Notes: generated by a model not told the origin, from the letters alone. 64,000 bases of DNA from Candolleomyces eurysporus (GCA_027579435.1 JANBPK010000708.1:148184-212183), one strand, 5' to 3'. Positions 21,161-33,096 are shown, numbered from the stretch's first letter. A program made the numbers and translations.

Positions 21161-24100
21161 ATGGCTCATCAACGTCGCTCACCCCAGCAAAGAACGCCTC
21201 CGACGACCAGCCTGAAGCCCTCATCTCGTAGAAAGTACCCCCTTCGACGAGCCCATTCTCGAACCTCCTCCCGCAGCCTGGCTGCAGAGTTCATATCTTC
21301 CCCCGTACCAAATCGACCTGTCCTGGTCCCTCTGCACAACCTCCGTCGTCTACAGTCCCGAGCATTGCTCCCCGACAGCGGTACNGAGAAGGATACGAGA
21401 ATGCGCGAGTCAAGTCACCCGGTCCAGGTTGGAGTCAAACGGAAACGCGTCGCGAGCACTAATGAGAACGCGCATGGTCATGGCCGTCCGACGCGTAGTT
21501 CCCACAAAAGAAAACGGTCCACCATCACAATCACGAAGCANTACACCAGCACCAGCGAAGATAGCGAGTCAGAGGCCAGTGAAATGGAGCTTGATCCACC
21601 CTCAAGACAATGCTCAAGTCAGACTGACTCGGGCGAGGAAATGGAGGGTGATGAAGAGGACGAGGACCAAGAGGATGACGAGGATGACTCTAGTGAGTTT
21701 TTGTATCCTACTTTGGGTATACACAATGCTCAGTTGTTTTTAGCCGATGATTATTTGCTCTATTCAGCTCAATATTCTCAACTCAACCGACTCAAGAAGG
21801 GTGATCTGGTCCGACTCTATAAAGTCGGAAATCTCCCTGAAGATCCTGAATTAATGACCAAGGCGGAAATCATTCAAGTCATCCTCGATGCACGAGACGA
21901 GGAGGCTGCCTCGTTGCCGCCGTCTTCGCCACCAGGNAGGTCATCGGACTACTCCAGTGACGATGGAAACGTGGCTGGCGATGAAGAGGAGCCATCCTCC
22001 GGTTCGCTTCCCTCCCCCCTGCGCCGGCGTGTTACGATGAACACCATTGTCAAGTCCCCACCCAGNCCCATCAAAGGCCGAAGCATGTCGCTTGGAAATG
22101 TTCTTCAATCGAATGCNAATGGAACCGTCCCATCTTTGAAACGGAAAGGCTCATTAAGAATCAACACAGACACACTTTCCAAGTACGTCTTTCAGTTGTG
22201 TATCATCTAGTCCTTTTTAAATTTACCACTTGATTAGACAAAGAACTTCCAATCGGTCATCTCCGAGCACATCTACGGCCGCCACATCAACCGTCGGCCG
22301 GACATTCCCTTTCCACCAACTCAGATCAAGAAAAGTTTCAGCGCCTACGCCTGTCGATGTTCGNACCCCAACTTCAGCAAACAGCAAAGGGAAGGGAAAA
22401 GGAAAGGCNAAGCAAGTGGAGTTCACAGACGAAGCTGCTCCTACGAAGTCTGGCTCATCATCAAAGCGGCATAGCAAGGAGAAGGAGCGGGATGTTCAGC
22501 CCTCTGCCGTGGATGAAAGCGACCTAACCGAACTNGACGAGCTNCCGCAACTAAGTCCTCGTCGACTGCGTAGCAAGGACAGGGAGCAACCCCGCTCCTC
22601 ACAAGACGGTCACCACGACCCGGAAAGCACCCCGACTGCGAAACGAAANGGAAAAGTCCGAGCTCAACCAAGGTCTTCAGACGAACAAGGTCGTNCTGCG
22701 CACAAACCTGTTCGAATTACGCCTATGCGCAGGGCAAAAGGGAAAATCAAGAGCTTGAGGGAATCTGATCTGGAGGTGCCTAGTCAGGAGGAGGAGGGCA
22801 AGGAGGACGAAGAGGATGTGGAAGAGGATGNNNTGNGGNAGAGGAGAGCGAGGAGGAGCTTGAAGAATCCCAGCAGGAAGAGGAAGAGGAAGAAGTTGAA
22901 GAGCCAGAGGACGTCGACGAAGAAAATGAAGTTGACGAACTTGTCTCCATAGCATCTCTNACCCCACCGCCGCTCTCAAAGAAGGCTCGTCAAACACCAA
23001 TGCGACAGCGTCTNAGACAGCGACGTGGCAATAGCTGCGAGGCCAATCAAGGCGACGACGAGTACGAGGANGAAGAGGANGAAGCAGAGGCCCCGGACGT
23101 TGACGATGATGACGAGGTGACAATTACTGTCGAAGAGCCCAGGAGGCTCAGAAATGGCAAGGTCGTTGGTGATGAAGATGTTCACATGGANACAGCCGAT
23201 GAAATCATTGACGAAGACGAATCTGGGGTGGATGACGAGGTGGAGGAAGACGTGGAAGAGAGCGACCAAGTTGCAGAGGAGGAGCCTGATGAAGACGAGG
23301 TAATGGAAGATGACGACGGTGAGCAGTGGTTCCCTTCAACTCGAAAAGCGTCTCTGACCTTGTTGTTCACAGTGGACCTGACCGCCGCAACTACCAAGTC
23401 CTTGACCCGCCTTCGGAAAAATGACCTCGTGCGGCTCTGNGAGAGTCGCAACCTCGAACCAGTTGGTAACAAGCGGGACCTCGCTGAAGCCCTTCTGCAA
23501 TGGAGGGACCGCTANGCCACCGGTTTTTCGTCNCCATCCTCGACTGGNACCGTACGACCGCCCTCAACAACGAGGCGCGGAAGGAAGACACGGTCCAGCG
23601 CATCCACTGTTCCCGTCCTCCTTCGATCTCACCAGATCCACACTGATGAACCTCGAACGCCAGCAGTGCCTGGGAANGAGAAAGAAGAAGAGTTGGAACT
23701 TGATCTCGAGAGCCTGGGCTTGGAAGACCGCGAAATCCCCCCAGAGAAGATCACGAAGTTGGAGAAGATTGGCAGTGGTGGCTTCAAGGACGTGTTCATC
23801 GGCAAGTTCAAAGGTCGTCGTATTGCCATCGCTGAGTTCCGTGGGACGCTGAGTGCAAGTGAGTATCTTAGTGATTGGGTTACAGTATCTGGTTTTAACA
23901 TCTTGTCAGTGGATATCAAGGAGTTAAAGCTCCTGGGAGGATTCGACCACCCTAATATTGTTCGCTTCGTACGTGTCAGTCAAGTCTATCAATCGATCTG
24001 TTCCCTTACCCTTGGTTTCTAGCTCGGCGTTAGTATTCCGGAGAACACGAAGGAAACTCCAGTGATGATTGTCAGCGAGCTATGCTCAAATGGCGATCTT

Positions 24101-24826
24101 TTCGACTACATTCGGAATGTCAATGCTCCAAGTCTGCACAAAGTGGTATGTCGTTTGTTTTCTGTTGACAGGATATTGATCTAACACCGATACGACAGTT
24201 GCGCATGATGTTCGACATCGCTTCTGGCTTGGAGTATTTGCACATGCGGACACCCTCTGTGATTCACCGCGACTGCAAATCATCAAATATCCTCATCACC
24301 GCCAAGGGAATTGCCAAAATCGCAGACTTTGGCCTTGCCAAGGTGAAGGAATCAACTCGTTCAATGGTCCGCAGTCTCGTGGGGACCGTGAACTGGCAGG
24401 CTCCCGAGTTATGGACCGCCCATCCATGCTACAACCACAAGGTTGACGTCTTTTCCTGTGCGATGGTCTTTTGGGAAATGCTTCAATGGCATTTACCCAA
24501 CAAACAGTTCCCATGGGAGGTAAGCCTTGTTGTAAATGCCACTTTCTGACAGTTCAAAAAAAACTGAATATGTGTCACAGGGGATGAACGAGCATGCCAT
24601 CTATGATGTAGTGGGCGCGAAGAAACAACGGTATGTCTCCTTTTTCTCTAGTTCCCGGCAGTTAATTAAATTTGACTTTTCTAGACCTTCCGTTGCTGGC
24701 CTTCGAAAACAATGGTGCCCTGAGGTTGTAGACCTCATAGATCGTATGTGGGCACAGGATCCACGCGACCGCCCGACAATGACTGAAGTGGTACAATCTC
24801 TTCGGGAGTTGGTCAGTCGATATTGA
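21161..24826 (+). CDS. Large nuclear-type protein: two SAP-like motifs plus TKL-like kinase domain lacking the beta3 lysine
   Basis: Eight exons (21161-22182, 22238-23318, 23373-23858, 23910-23968, 24023-24145, 24199-24519, 24581-24630, 24685-24826), about 1,090 residues. The first ~700 residues are disordered with basic and very acidic tracts. Two SAP-like helices occur: [19 protein letters not shown] and [20 protein letters not shown], suggesting chromatin or DNA association. The kinase domain begins [20 protein letters not shown] (glycine loop), but the VAIK position reads RIAIAEFRG with no lysine. [27 protein letters not shown] and [13 protein letters not shown] are intact. This matches the TKL-type kinases expanded in mushrooms. 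The run GNNNTGNGGN at 22831-22840 breaks the frame, consistent with wrong base number there. Confidence 0.85.
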
Positions 24827-25131
24827 GTGACATGGACCACGGACACAATGCATTATTTTATCTATTCGCACTTTCATTCCACTAATCCATTCACACTGCG
24901 CATCATTCGTACATAGGTAGTCTCATCTTTGGGGCTCTCTTCAATTATTCGACATTAGAATACCGTTTTCTCCTTTTTTGTAAGGGTATTATTCTCAAGC
25001 ATCCTATATATTTGTCATTTTTTTTCATGTGTTCGACGCGGTTTTTGTCGAAAGCAAGTTAAACGGTGTACTAGTACATGTTTGGTTTCCAATCGCAACT
25101 AAATGATACATATTTCAAAATACGAATGAGT
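24827..25131. other. Convergent 3' intergenic region
   Basis: AT-rich spacer between the kinase gene (+) and the DUF3835 gene (-). Nothing beyond presumed 3' processing signals was seen. Confidence 0.5.
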
Positions 25132-27304
25132 TCATTGCATCCTTTCTCTCTTGAACTTTGACACTTTCTTTGGCGATTCGGGGGTCGTGTTTCTTGGATT
25201 ACTGTCTGCAGGGGTCCCGGCTTTCTGGGGTGGTCTCGACTCTCGAACGGTCGTGGCTAAGACCGTCGGTGGTCGTTCTGGTCGAGTTGACCTCCTTTCT
25301 ACAACTGGCGCAGGGGCTGGGAGAGGTAGCTGCGAAAGTGGCTGGGGTTTCCCAGTAGGGCGAGGGAATGACGGCGACTCCACAATCATGGAGAAGACCG
25401 GCGGAGATGTGGCTGCAGAGCCACTCGCTGCTGAAGGAGGAGGCGCGAATGACGGTGAGTCAATGGTGACAGGCTCTAAGGTAGCATTGATCGGTGCAGG
25501 GGAGGTGAGGGGACTCGCGCCTTTGGGAGAAGACCTCCCTTGATGGGTAATCGGCGTACTGGACTCTGAAGGTGTCTCCGCTACCTGAGAAGGTCGACCC
25601 GCCGCGAGGCGAGAGAGTTTGAATTTGGACGCCGGGACTTTGGTGGGCAGAGGAGGGAGTTTGTTTGGATCCTCCCGCAGTCCGAGTGCGGTGACAGTTT
25701 CTGTCGGGTTGGCGGTCGATGTGGAGGCATCTTCTTTGGGTAGGACGTAGATGGGATCGCCGTTCGGTCCAATGTTATAGATTTCACCCTTTTTGAGGAG
25801 CTCCAAAACTTCTCGCATGGCATCGTCTTCGGCCTCACTAGCACTGTCGTCCTCCCCTCCAACCAAGCTTCCATCCGAATCCAGCTTCCCTCTTCTGATG
25901 GCATTTTGCATAGTGCGGGCAGAAGCGGCCGGTACGATAAAGTCGCTAGCAGCCTGGGAAGGATTGGTGGCGCCATATGCAGAGACTAGACGGTTCGCGC
26001 GATAATGGGATATGGCGGGTTTGAGCGAGTCACCCTTTGATATCCCTAGGGTATCTTCCTACAGAGATATGAGCAAGTAGGTTTCATTCAAGCATAGTAG
26101 AGACATACTGTATTATGTTCAGTGCCCGCATCTGAGGTTGATTGTATGAGAGAGGCCGCGTCCTGCCCAATCGTCCCTCGCTTTCGATGATATTCGAGTT
26201 CGACTTGCCGTTGCAAAGTCGCTTGGTCAAAGTCGACTTCTTCTTCCAATTCATTATCACTTTCTTGTTCATTGTCCGATGAAGGAGGACTAGGAGGCGG
26301 AGGGGAGTGTCGACGGAGGTTGGCGAGGGAAATGAAACTATTCTCTTCCACGTCCGTCTCTGATTCATCGTCAGAGTCCTTCTGTGGCTCTGGTGGCTTC
26401 AATAAATTGGCAATTCCTGCCGGCCGTCGCTCGACTACATTCATCTTCATCGTTTGGTTATCGGCCACCTTTTCAGATAGTAAATTGGGACGTTTCATCG
26501 GCTGAATTCTCCCTGGAGAAACGTCCCCCCAAGCTTGGTCCTCTTTGACCGGAGAGAATAACTGAGGTGAGTCGGAAAAGGTGACATTCTTCTTCTTGAA
26601 TGGCGAGGCAGACCTTCTCCTGGCCTCTTCCTGTTCATCTCTGATACGTTGCTCCTCTTTAGCCTTTTCTTCCTGCTGCTTGGATTCTGCCATATTTAGA
26701 AGCAAGGCCTTGCCCATTTTCTTCTGCATCTCCTTTGCACGTTGGAGGCGTTCCTTCTCGTTCGCAGCAGCCTCCTTCTGCTGCCGAACAGCTTCCGACA
26801 GCTGTTCTTTCTCTGTGTGCCTCTGCTTCTGCTCTTCCTGGTGCTCCTCTTGCTCCAAGGCATCGAGGATGCGGTTTCGTTGCAGACGGAGACGTTCGCG
26901 GACAGCATCTGAGACCTTATCCAACGAGACGAGGGGTTGAGGATCAAAGAAGACGGAATCATCGGCCTGAGACGATTGTAGAGGCTCCGTTATATCGATG
27001 ATGGGCAATCCTTCCTCGTTGAGTAGCTGTAAACAACCCAAAGTTTCTAATCAATATTTCCTCTGGCCGTGGGGATGGGCATACCTCACCCCGTTCATTC
27101 CTCACTGGGGTAAAGTCCTTCCCAGCGTCATATCCCACTATCTCTCCGAGTTTCTCGGTGAGTCTTGTGATAGCCTCTGGTGATAACTTGGTCTGGGGAT
27201 CATCTTTGGTGATGGTCTCGATTAACGAGCGAAATGCTGGCCAAATATTAGAGGGGCATCAATTTATTCTGCAGATACACACCTTTCTCCCCCTCGTTGG
27301 CCAT
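25132..27304 (-). CDS. DUF3835 (URI1/Bud27-type) protein without a visible prefoldin module
   Basis: Four exons (27304-27283, 27236-27085, 27026-26109, 26058-25132) give 672 residues. After a short start (MANEGEKAFRSLIETIT) comes NEEGLPIIDITEPL, matching the region that follows prefoldin in URI/Bud27, then a long charged coiled coil (ERLRLQRNRILDALEQEE onwards), acidic patches, and a C-terminal block ending RPPTVLATTVRES ... SKFKRERMQ that resembles DUF3835. URI-type proteins assemble RNA polymerases with HSP90/R2TP and influence translation; assigning that role is inference because the prefoldin helices are absent. The ATG lies only 174 bp from the divergent CTF18 start, so the two probably share a promoter. 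Confidence 0.7.
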
Positions 27305-27478
27305 CGCTGTAGATAGAGAGGACGAAAGCAGAGCCCCAGCGGCCACTCGGACAGATAGAATTGTTATGAGGTAATAGTTTGGAAGACAAGGTTTCGCACA
27401 ACAACCTGGACGCGGTGTCACGCCTGTGACCAAACGCGCCTCGTCACGCACGCGTCCCTTCAGCATCTAGCACTCAAC
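27305..27478. promoter_or_regulatory. Short bidirectional promoter between DUF3835 gene and CTF18
   Basis: Only 174 bp separate the two divergent ATG codons. No TATA box is obvious. Repeated CACGC/GCGTG steps occur (for example GTCACGCACGCGTCCC near 27445). Shared regulation is inferred from spacing. Confidence 0.5.
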
Positions 27479-30400
27479 ATGGCCACCTTCGTCTCCAACG
27501 GGCTGCTAGGCTCGACATCTAGCGGATTTGGAGAATCCTCACTTCTATCACTGGAGCCCAATGGACTCCTTGCAGAGCTTCCACCATCCAGGGCTGAAGA
27601 ATCGTCACCGCGTTCGCTGGGTGGTTTCGGGCTGCAAAGCAATGGCTTGCTGGAGGATTTAGGCTTGGGCACGTTTGGTATGAAAACATTTCGTCTTCTT
27701 CTGTAGGGAGAATCTAAATTCACGCGCTCAAAGCTTCCAGTTCAAGCTCAAGTTCGGCGCTGGAGCAACCCGATCTGGATTACCAGACCGACCCTCCAAC
27801 CATCTCAGAACTACTTGGGGTTCCATCTGAAATTGGGGACCTACCCCCTTCCACGAGAAACAACTCTACAGTACGAGCGATGACATTCAATGGCAAGGCT
27901 CTGTTCTTCAAGCGCAAGACTCCCCAACGAAAACCCGACTCAGTAGGTCATTCTGGTGACCCAGCTATACCCAACTGACATGGCCTCCGAAGGACTCAAC
28001 AAGAAGGATGGGCAACCTTCTCGATATACCGATACATCGACTACTAGATACCCTTGCTATCAGCAAAGCCGAAGAAATTCGTACAGAGTAAGCTTGACCT
28101 CGGTTCTGTTATAAGTTTGCTAACCATCTGTCAGAGCCACACGACCCCGGCAAAAGTCTGAAGCCGACTCCCAGGTGGAAGAAGAACTTTGGGTAGATCG
28201 GTATAGGCCAAGAAAGTTCACAGACTTGCTGGGCAATGAGCGTGTCGCTCGAGACGCTATGACTTGGCTGAAACAATGGGATTGGTGCGTATTTGGCCGC
28301 AGCAGGAAGGGTAGCAAACGTCAGAATAACCACGAGGACGGCGCTCCCGAAGATGAGTACCATCGTCCACGGGAAAAGGTGCGCACATGTGCCCCAGTTT
28401 CCTTGTGTTTCTTGCTGAGAGACTTTCGGATAGTTCCTTCTCTTGTCCGGTCCACCTGGACTTGGGAAGACGACCCTCGGTCATGTCATTGCTCGCCAGG
28501 CCGGCTACGAAGTGATGGAGATTAACGCAAGGTAGCTCTCAACCTCCACCTCTGACAACGACATCTAATAGATGGTTCAGTGATGCTCGGTCTGGTCAAG
28601 TCGTCGATGATCGAATACGACCGACATTAGAAGCTGGTTCCACAGTGGGCAGCACAAAACCTGTGCTCTTGATAATTGATGAAATAGATGGTGCCACTGG
28701 CAGTGGCGAGGCTGTACGTTTTCCCTACGATGGCGACCTGAGCAGGAACTCACCCCAACTCAGACTAATACCTTTATCCACAAACTTGTGCAATTGACGC
28801 AAGTCAAGCCTAAGAAACGTGAGCCATGATGCTCGGTCTTGCTTTGGCAATCCTGACATTCATGAACATTTTTCCAGAAAGAGGTGGAAAGCGAGATCCT
28901 CGGGTCACTCGACCAATCTTGAGACCCATTATATGCATTTGCAACGACGGGAATGCCAGCTCCATAGCGAAGCTGCGCCCTCACGCCCTTCATATCAGGT
29001 TCTCGAAGCCCTCTGACATTCACACAGTTAAGAGGCTCCGAGAGATCTGTGCAGTCGAAGCCTTGAAAGCGGACTCACGAGCACTCACCACGCTCGTGGG
29101 TGTGGCGCGAGGAGACCTTCGAGGTTGCCTCAACACACTCCAGGTAACTCTACAACCTCTTGCATTGTCCGTCAACTTACGCTGGCGATGTATCAGTTTA
29201 TCAAAGCGAAACGAGAGGAGGTGACTGAGGCGGTCATCCGCAAAGCTACCTTTGGAATGAAGGAGGCCGAAAATTCTGTTCAAAGCGTCCTCAACAGCCT
29301 TTTCAGCCCACTATCCAAAAAGCGCGTCAAGGAGCTTGGGCTGACTGAACAAGAGGAAGGAAAATACGTGGCTCGTCTCTACCAAGAAATCGACGGTTCT
29401 GGAAGGGAGAGTGCTATTGCCACAGGTCGGTTTGAACGTTCACTCTTCGTTCATTAGCTCAATCTCGTGTAGGCTGCTTTGGTCATTACGCTACCCTCCG
29501 AAACTACGATGCCAATCTTTCTAGGCATGAAAAGGGTAGCGAATGGCTCGTTACGTTCGACCTAATTTCGGCCTCGATGTACGGCGATGCGGACTTCACA
29601 TTGGCCCACTATCTGCCTTACTTCATTATCCCATTTTTCCCTCTCTTCCAGGAGAGAGGCGGCGAGCGAGTAGAACGGAACCAAGCCGATTGGGAGGCAA
29701 GTCATCACCCCATACCAGCACTATTCGCTGTCGCTCACTAAATTTGACAGCATTTACAAACCACCAAGGCCAACGAAGAGATTTACAAGACCTTGGTTCG
29801 TGGGTTACGTGCAGCAGCAGTTCGCCACGGCGGCGACTTTAGACATCTNGGGGGGCACCCCTGTCGTGCAGTTAGAGTTGGCACCACTCCTCAATAGACT
29901 CATCTCACCACCGCTTCGGCCAGTGAGTCTACCTAGCACCTCGTCTTCCTTCGAACGCCACTCAAACGTGTTTTGTGCTGCCAGGTCAATAGTCAAATCA
30001 TCAAACCTGAAGAGAAAGCCGTTCTGGATCGTTTGGTTAGTATTATGACTGCACTCGAATTACGTTTCGTCCGAGAACGAAGTGAAGAGGGTCAACTTTC
30101 GTATCGATTAGACCCGTAAGTTGCTACGCCACGTTTATTGCTCGGCTCACTCAACTCTGCCTTTGGTTTAGGCCAATAGATGTCTTTGTTACCTATGACG
30201 GTAAACGCGCGTCCGATATCGCTGTGTCGCGCTACGCGGTCCGCCACATCGTCGCCACTGAAGTTGATGCGAAGCTCGCGGACAGAGAAAACGATGTCGT
30301 TGAGAAAGGGAAGCGCGGTAAACACCATTTCTTTGGGCAGTCCACTGAAGCCTCGTTAGTACTCGTTTCACTACCCAGTATACATTGTCTTCTAACACCT

Positions 30401-30741
30401 TAATTAGGTCTACCGCTAGCCCTAGTAAGCGAGCCAGAGGCGACGAGGACGGGGATAGGTCCTCTCACGTCAAGAAAGCCAGGCTTGAGCCCATCGATAT
30501 TGCAGACAGGGTAACCTCACTTTTTCTCTGTATCCCCGTTACAGGGCGACTGATTTTCAAATTGATTTAGCCTCCCACAGATTTCTTCGGCCGCTCCATA
30601 CCCATTTCAAATAACCAGAAAAGTAAACCAATCAGTCGCAAAGGTTCTTCAGAGGACAAGACGCATCGAATTAGCTACAAGTTTGCAGAAGGTAATTCTG
30701 CTGCTGTTAGGAAGCCAGTCAAAGTCGGCTATTTTTTGTGA
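27479..30741 (+). CDS. CTF18: Alternative clamp-loader large subunit (sister-chromatid cohesion)
   Basis: At least thirteen exons. First nine assigned: 27479-27677, 27734-27942, 27993-28087, 28135-28378, 28434-28531, 28581-28713, 28764-28818, 28878-29143, 29197 to ~29426. AAA+ landmarks: [17 protein letters not shown], Walker [19 protein letters not shown], Walker [16 protein letters not shown], sensor region [12 protein letters not shown], then [16 protein letters not shown]. The C-terminus [15 protein letters not shown] is the tail that binds DCC1-CTF8. CTF18-RFC loads PCNA on the leading strand. One intron after ADWE appears to use GC-AG (GCAAGT). The N at 29849 breaks the frame; without it HLGGTPVV reads through, so the gene is probably intact. 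Confidence 0.93.
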
Positions 30742-31532
30742 GGGTGCGAGGTTTGCAAGTGTATCATTTAGTGCGATTTCTATCTGTATCATCTGTAGCT
30801 TACTGTATTCACCGTAGTCATTTCTCTCAGTAGCTGCTCTCGAGCGAGCGTTTTGCTATCAGACTTGGGCCGTGATTTGGGTACGAGAGCAGTTCTCAAG
30901 CTTCATGCCGAGTTCCGCCAGACTAGGTTTTGGACTTGCCTTTTTGATCGAAGCTTGTCGATCTGAGACGGAAATGAACTTACCATCAGATGACTTTATT
31001 CTTCTGAAGGTTCGTCAAGCTCGAGCTCAATTCAAAAACTTCTAATTCCGGCCCCTTCGTCTAGTGCTGTATCGTCTTGGGCTGTATCCCATTCGTTCAA
31101 CGAGTGAGCACTTTCGCCTGCTAGGACGCCTTTCGCAAGTCTGGGAAATCAGGACATTCTTTTTTAGTTGAGTTTCTGTCGGGCAAACGTCAGCTTTAAC
31201 ATACAAGAGGCTCCCACCTGACAGGCTTCAGATCAAATGTAACCGAGCAGGGCGTTACTTGTGCTAAGTTGGTGTCAACCTAAGCTTCCCGGTGAGCGGC
31301 TTGCGACGGCTAACGCGTCGACACTGCGCTCATATTGGGATAACTAGTATCTATTGTCCATCCTCCCTCCTGCTAAGGCTGTTTCTCTATGACGAGTCGT
31401 CGCTAGTACCATAGGATGGCCTCCTGCTGCGATGTATAAGAAGACGGGTGAGCGAGAAGGAGAGGGCATCACACACAGCTCATCCATCCGAGCCAACCCA
31501 ACCCGAGCCTTCCTCAACCCCACAATTTTAAG
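30742..31532. other. Intergenic, hydrophobin-1 promoter at right end
   Basis: No gene recognised over ~790 bp. A TATA-like GATGTATAAGAAG lies at 31430-31442, about 95 bp upstream of the hydrophobin ATG; the remainder is unassigned. Confidence 0.45.
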
Positions 31533-32105
31533 ATGAAGTTCTTCTCTCAACTCATTTCTGGTGTTTCCGCCGTCTTGGTTGCGCTTCCGGTTCTGGCGAG
31601 CGCCACACCGGTCAATACAGTACGTGTTTGCCCACACTGGCACCTTCGTCAACAAGATCTAAGATTGACCTCTCCTTGTCTTCCTTTCTTCTCAAAGAAT
31701 ATTGTCGAGAGGCAAACCTTTCCAGGACTGGCTCCCATGGGCCAGTGTAATGCCGGTAGCATCCAATGCTGCAATTCGGTCAAATCGGTAATTGCGCTGC
31801 TTCTGATATGGATGGATGGTACCCTGACATGGACGACGCGACAGTCGGTCGACCCTGACACCAACCTTTTGACGGGACTCCTCGGATTAGTCCTCAATCC
31901 ACAGTCCTCGATTGGTTTGAGCTGCAGCCCATTCACCGGTATTGGGGCAGGTGGTAACGGCTGCAGCCAGCAGCCTGTTTGCTGCAACGGCAACACTTAT
32001 GTACGTGGACTTTCCCCCTCACTCTATACATCTCTCCTCAGCTGGCTTTTCTAGGGCGCTGGACTCATCGTTCTAGGATGTGTCCCTTTGAATGTCGTGG
32101 CTTGA
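31533..32105 (+). CDS. Class I hydrophobin, copy 1
   Basis: Four exons (31533-31619, 31698-31787, 31845-32000, 32055-32105) give 127 residues. Signal peptide MKFFSQLISGVSAVLVALPV. The eight-cysteine hydrophobin pattern is complete: QCNAGSIQCCN, LSCSPF, GCSQQPVCCNG, LGCVPLNV. Long C3-C4 loop with hydrophobic LLTGLLGLVLNPQ is class I like. Hydrophobins self-assemble at hydrophobic-hydrophilic interfaces and coat aerial hyphae or fruit-body surfaces. Last two introns match hydrophobin 2 in position, with the final exon coding only the last 16 residues. A paralogue lies ~1 kb downstream in the same orientation. Confidence 0.95.
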
Positions 32106-32586
32106 TCCTCTCTCACTGAGCATCAGCCTGGGCTTACGGGCCGTTTCCTTTTACTCCGCCTTCTGGAGAATGGACTTGTATATGCGCATAAACAACCGCT
32201 GTTAATTGATCCATTTCGTGTCTTTAGCTCGCTTGGTCGGTCGAAGAGGGACCTTATTCAGGCTTTGATCGCTACCGACTGAGGTGGAAGCTGCGATGTT
32301 TGGATGACCACCTTCCTTTTCTTCTTCCCAACTCTAAAGCGCCACAGACGGCTTCTCTCGATCATGCCTGAAGAGGGAATTCCCTGAGACATTGCATGAC
32401 CTCCAGCTGGAGGCAGCGGCTCAGCCGAGGATAACCGCGTCTGTCTTGGGCCGGTATATTGCACGCCCCGGGTTGTCGTTGGCGTCAGAGAACATCGATC
32501 CGTGCTCTGATTTTGATGAAAGCTTAGCGTGTCCAGGTCGCATTCTAAGGCGTGTCGTCGCCTCGAATTAACGATTTACTACAGAG

Positions 32587-32817
32587 TCATTCATCCTGCG
32601 GTTCGGGCCCAGGCCGCTCAGCGAGCAATGACTGGGACCTAGACTCGAGCACTTTTGCGAGAGACTTGCTTGGATCAACCTGCTTCGCCCATTTTTTGTG
32701 AGTGAAAACAACTCTAGGCCGCCGTCCACTCTCGATCCACAACTCGGCTATGAAGTTCTCGAATTTAGGAGCAATCAAGAAGCCGAAAATCGCGTTCTCG
32801 CGGAGTTCTGTGTCCAT
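32587..32817 (-). CDS. Hypothetical small ORF (uncertain)
   Basis: A 76-codon frame begins MDTELRENAIFGFLIAPKFE and continues FIAELWIESGRRPRVVFTHKKWAKQVD before a polar tail. Its composition looks protein-like, and an upstream ATG at ~32912 (MPAVVSEAPTPHRLSRK) could be spliced to it, but no clean donor/acceptor pair keeps the frame. No family is recognised. It may be a gene remnant or chance. Confidence 0.25.
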   Translation of the reverse strand: MDTELRENAIFGFLIAPKFENFIAELWIESGRRPRVVFTHKKWAKQVDPSKSLAKVLESRSQSLLAERPGPEPQDE

Positions 32818-33003
32818 CCATATACCTCTCAAATGGTCAGATACAGCTTGACACTTGCTTTTCTGGAAAGCCGATGTGGAGTCGGTGCCTCGGAAACTAC
32901 GGCGGGCATGTCGGAATCCAGATCAGGAAGATTAATTGCCAACATCGCTCGAGGACGTTGGCCTTGACCGGTGTCGAGCGGAGCTGTCTAGGTCGACGTG
33001 CTC

Positions 33004-33014
33004 AGGTATAAAGG
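33004..33014 (+). promoter_or_regulatory. TATA box of hydrophobin 2
   Basis: GGTATAAAGGC sits ~85 bp upstream of the ATG at 33097, a normal TATA-to-start distance for a strongly expressed fungal hydrophobin. Confidence 0.55.
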
Positions 33015-33096
33015 CAGCGCAGCCTTATCCCAAGTTCTCCATCCCCAGCCCTCTCAAGCACTTTTTCAGCATTCAACCCTCTTCTTAATCTTAACA

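Larger units (their letters stand above)
32106..33096. other. Intergenic between the two hydrophobins
   Basis: Contains a low-confidence minus-strand frame (32587-32817, listed separately) and the promoter of hydrophobin 2, with TATA-like GGTATAAAGGC at 33004-33014, ~85 bp before the ATG. Confidence 0.45.
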
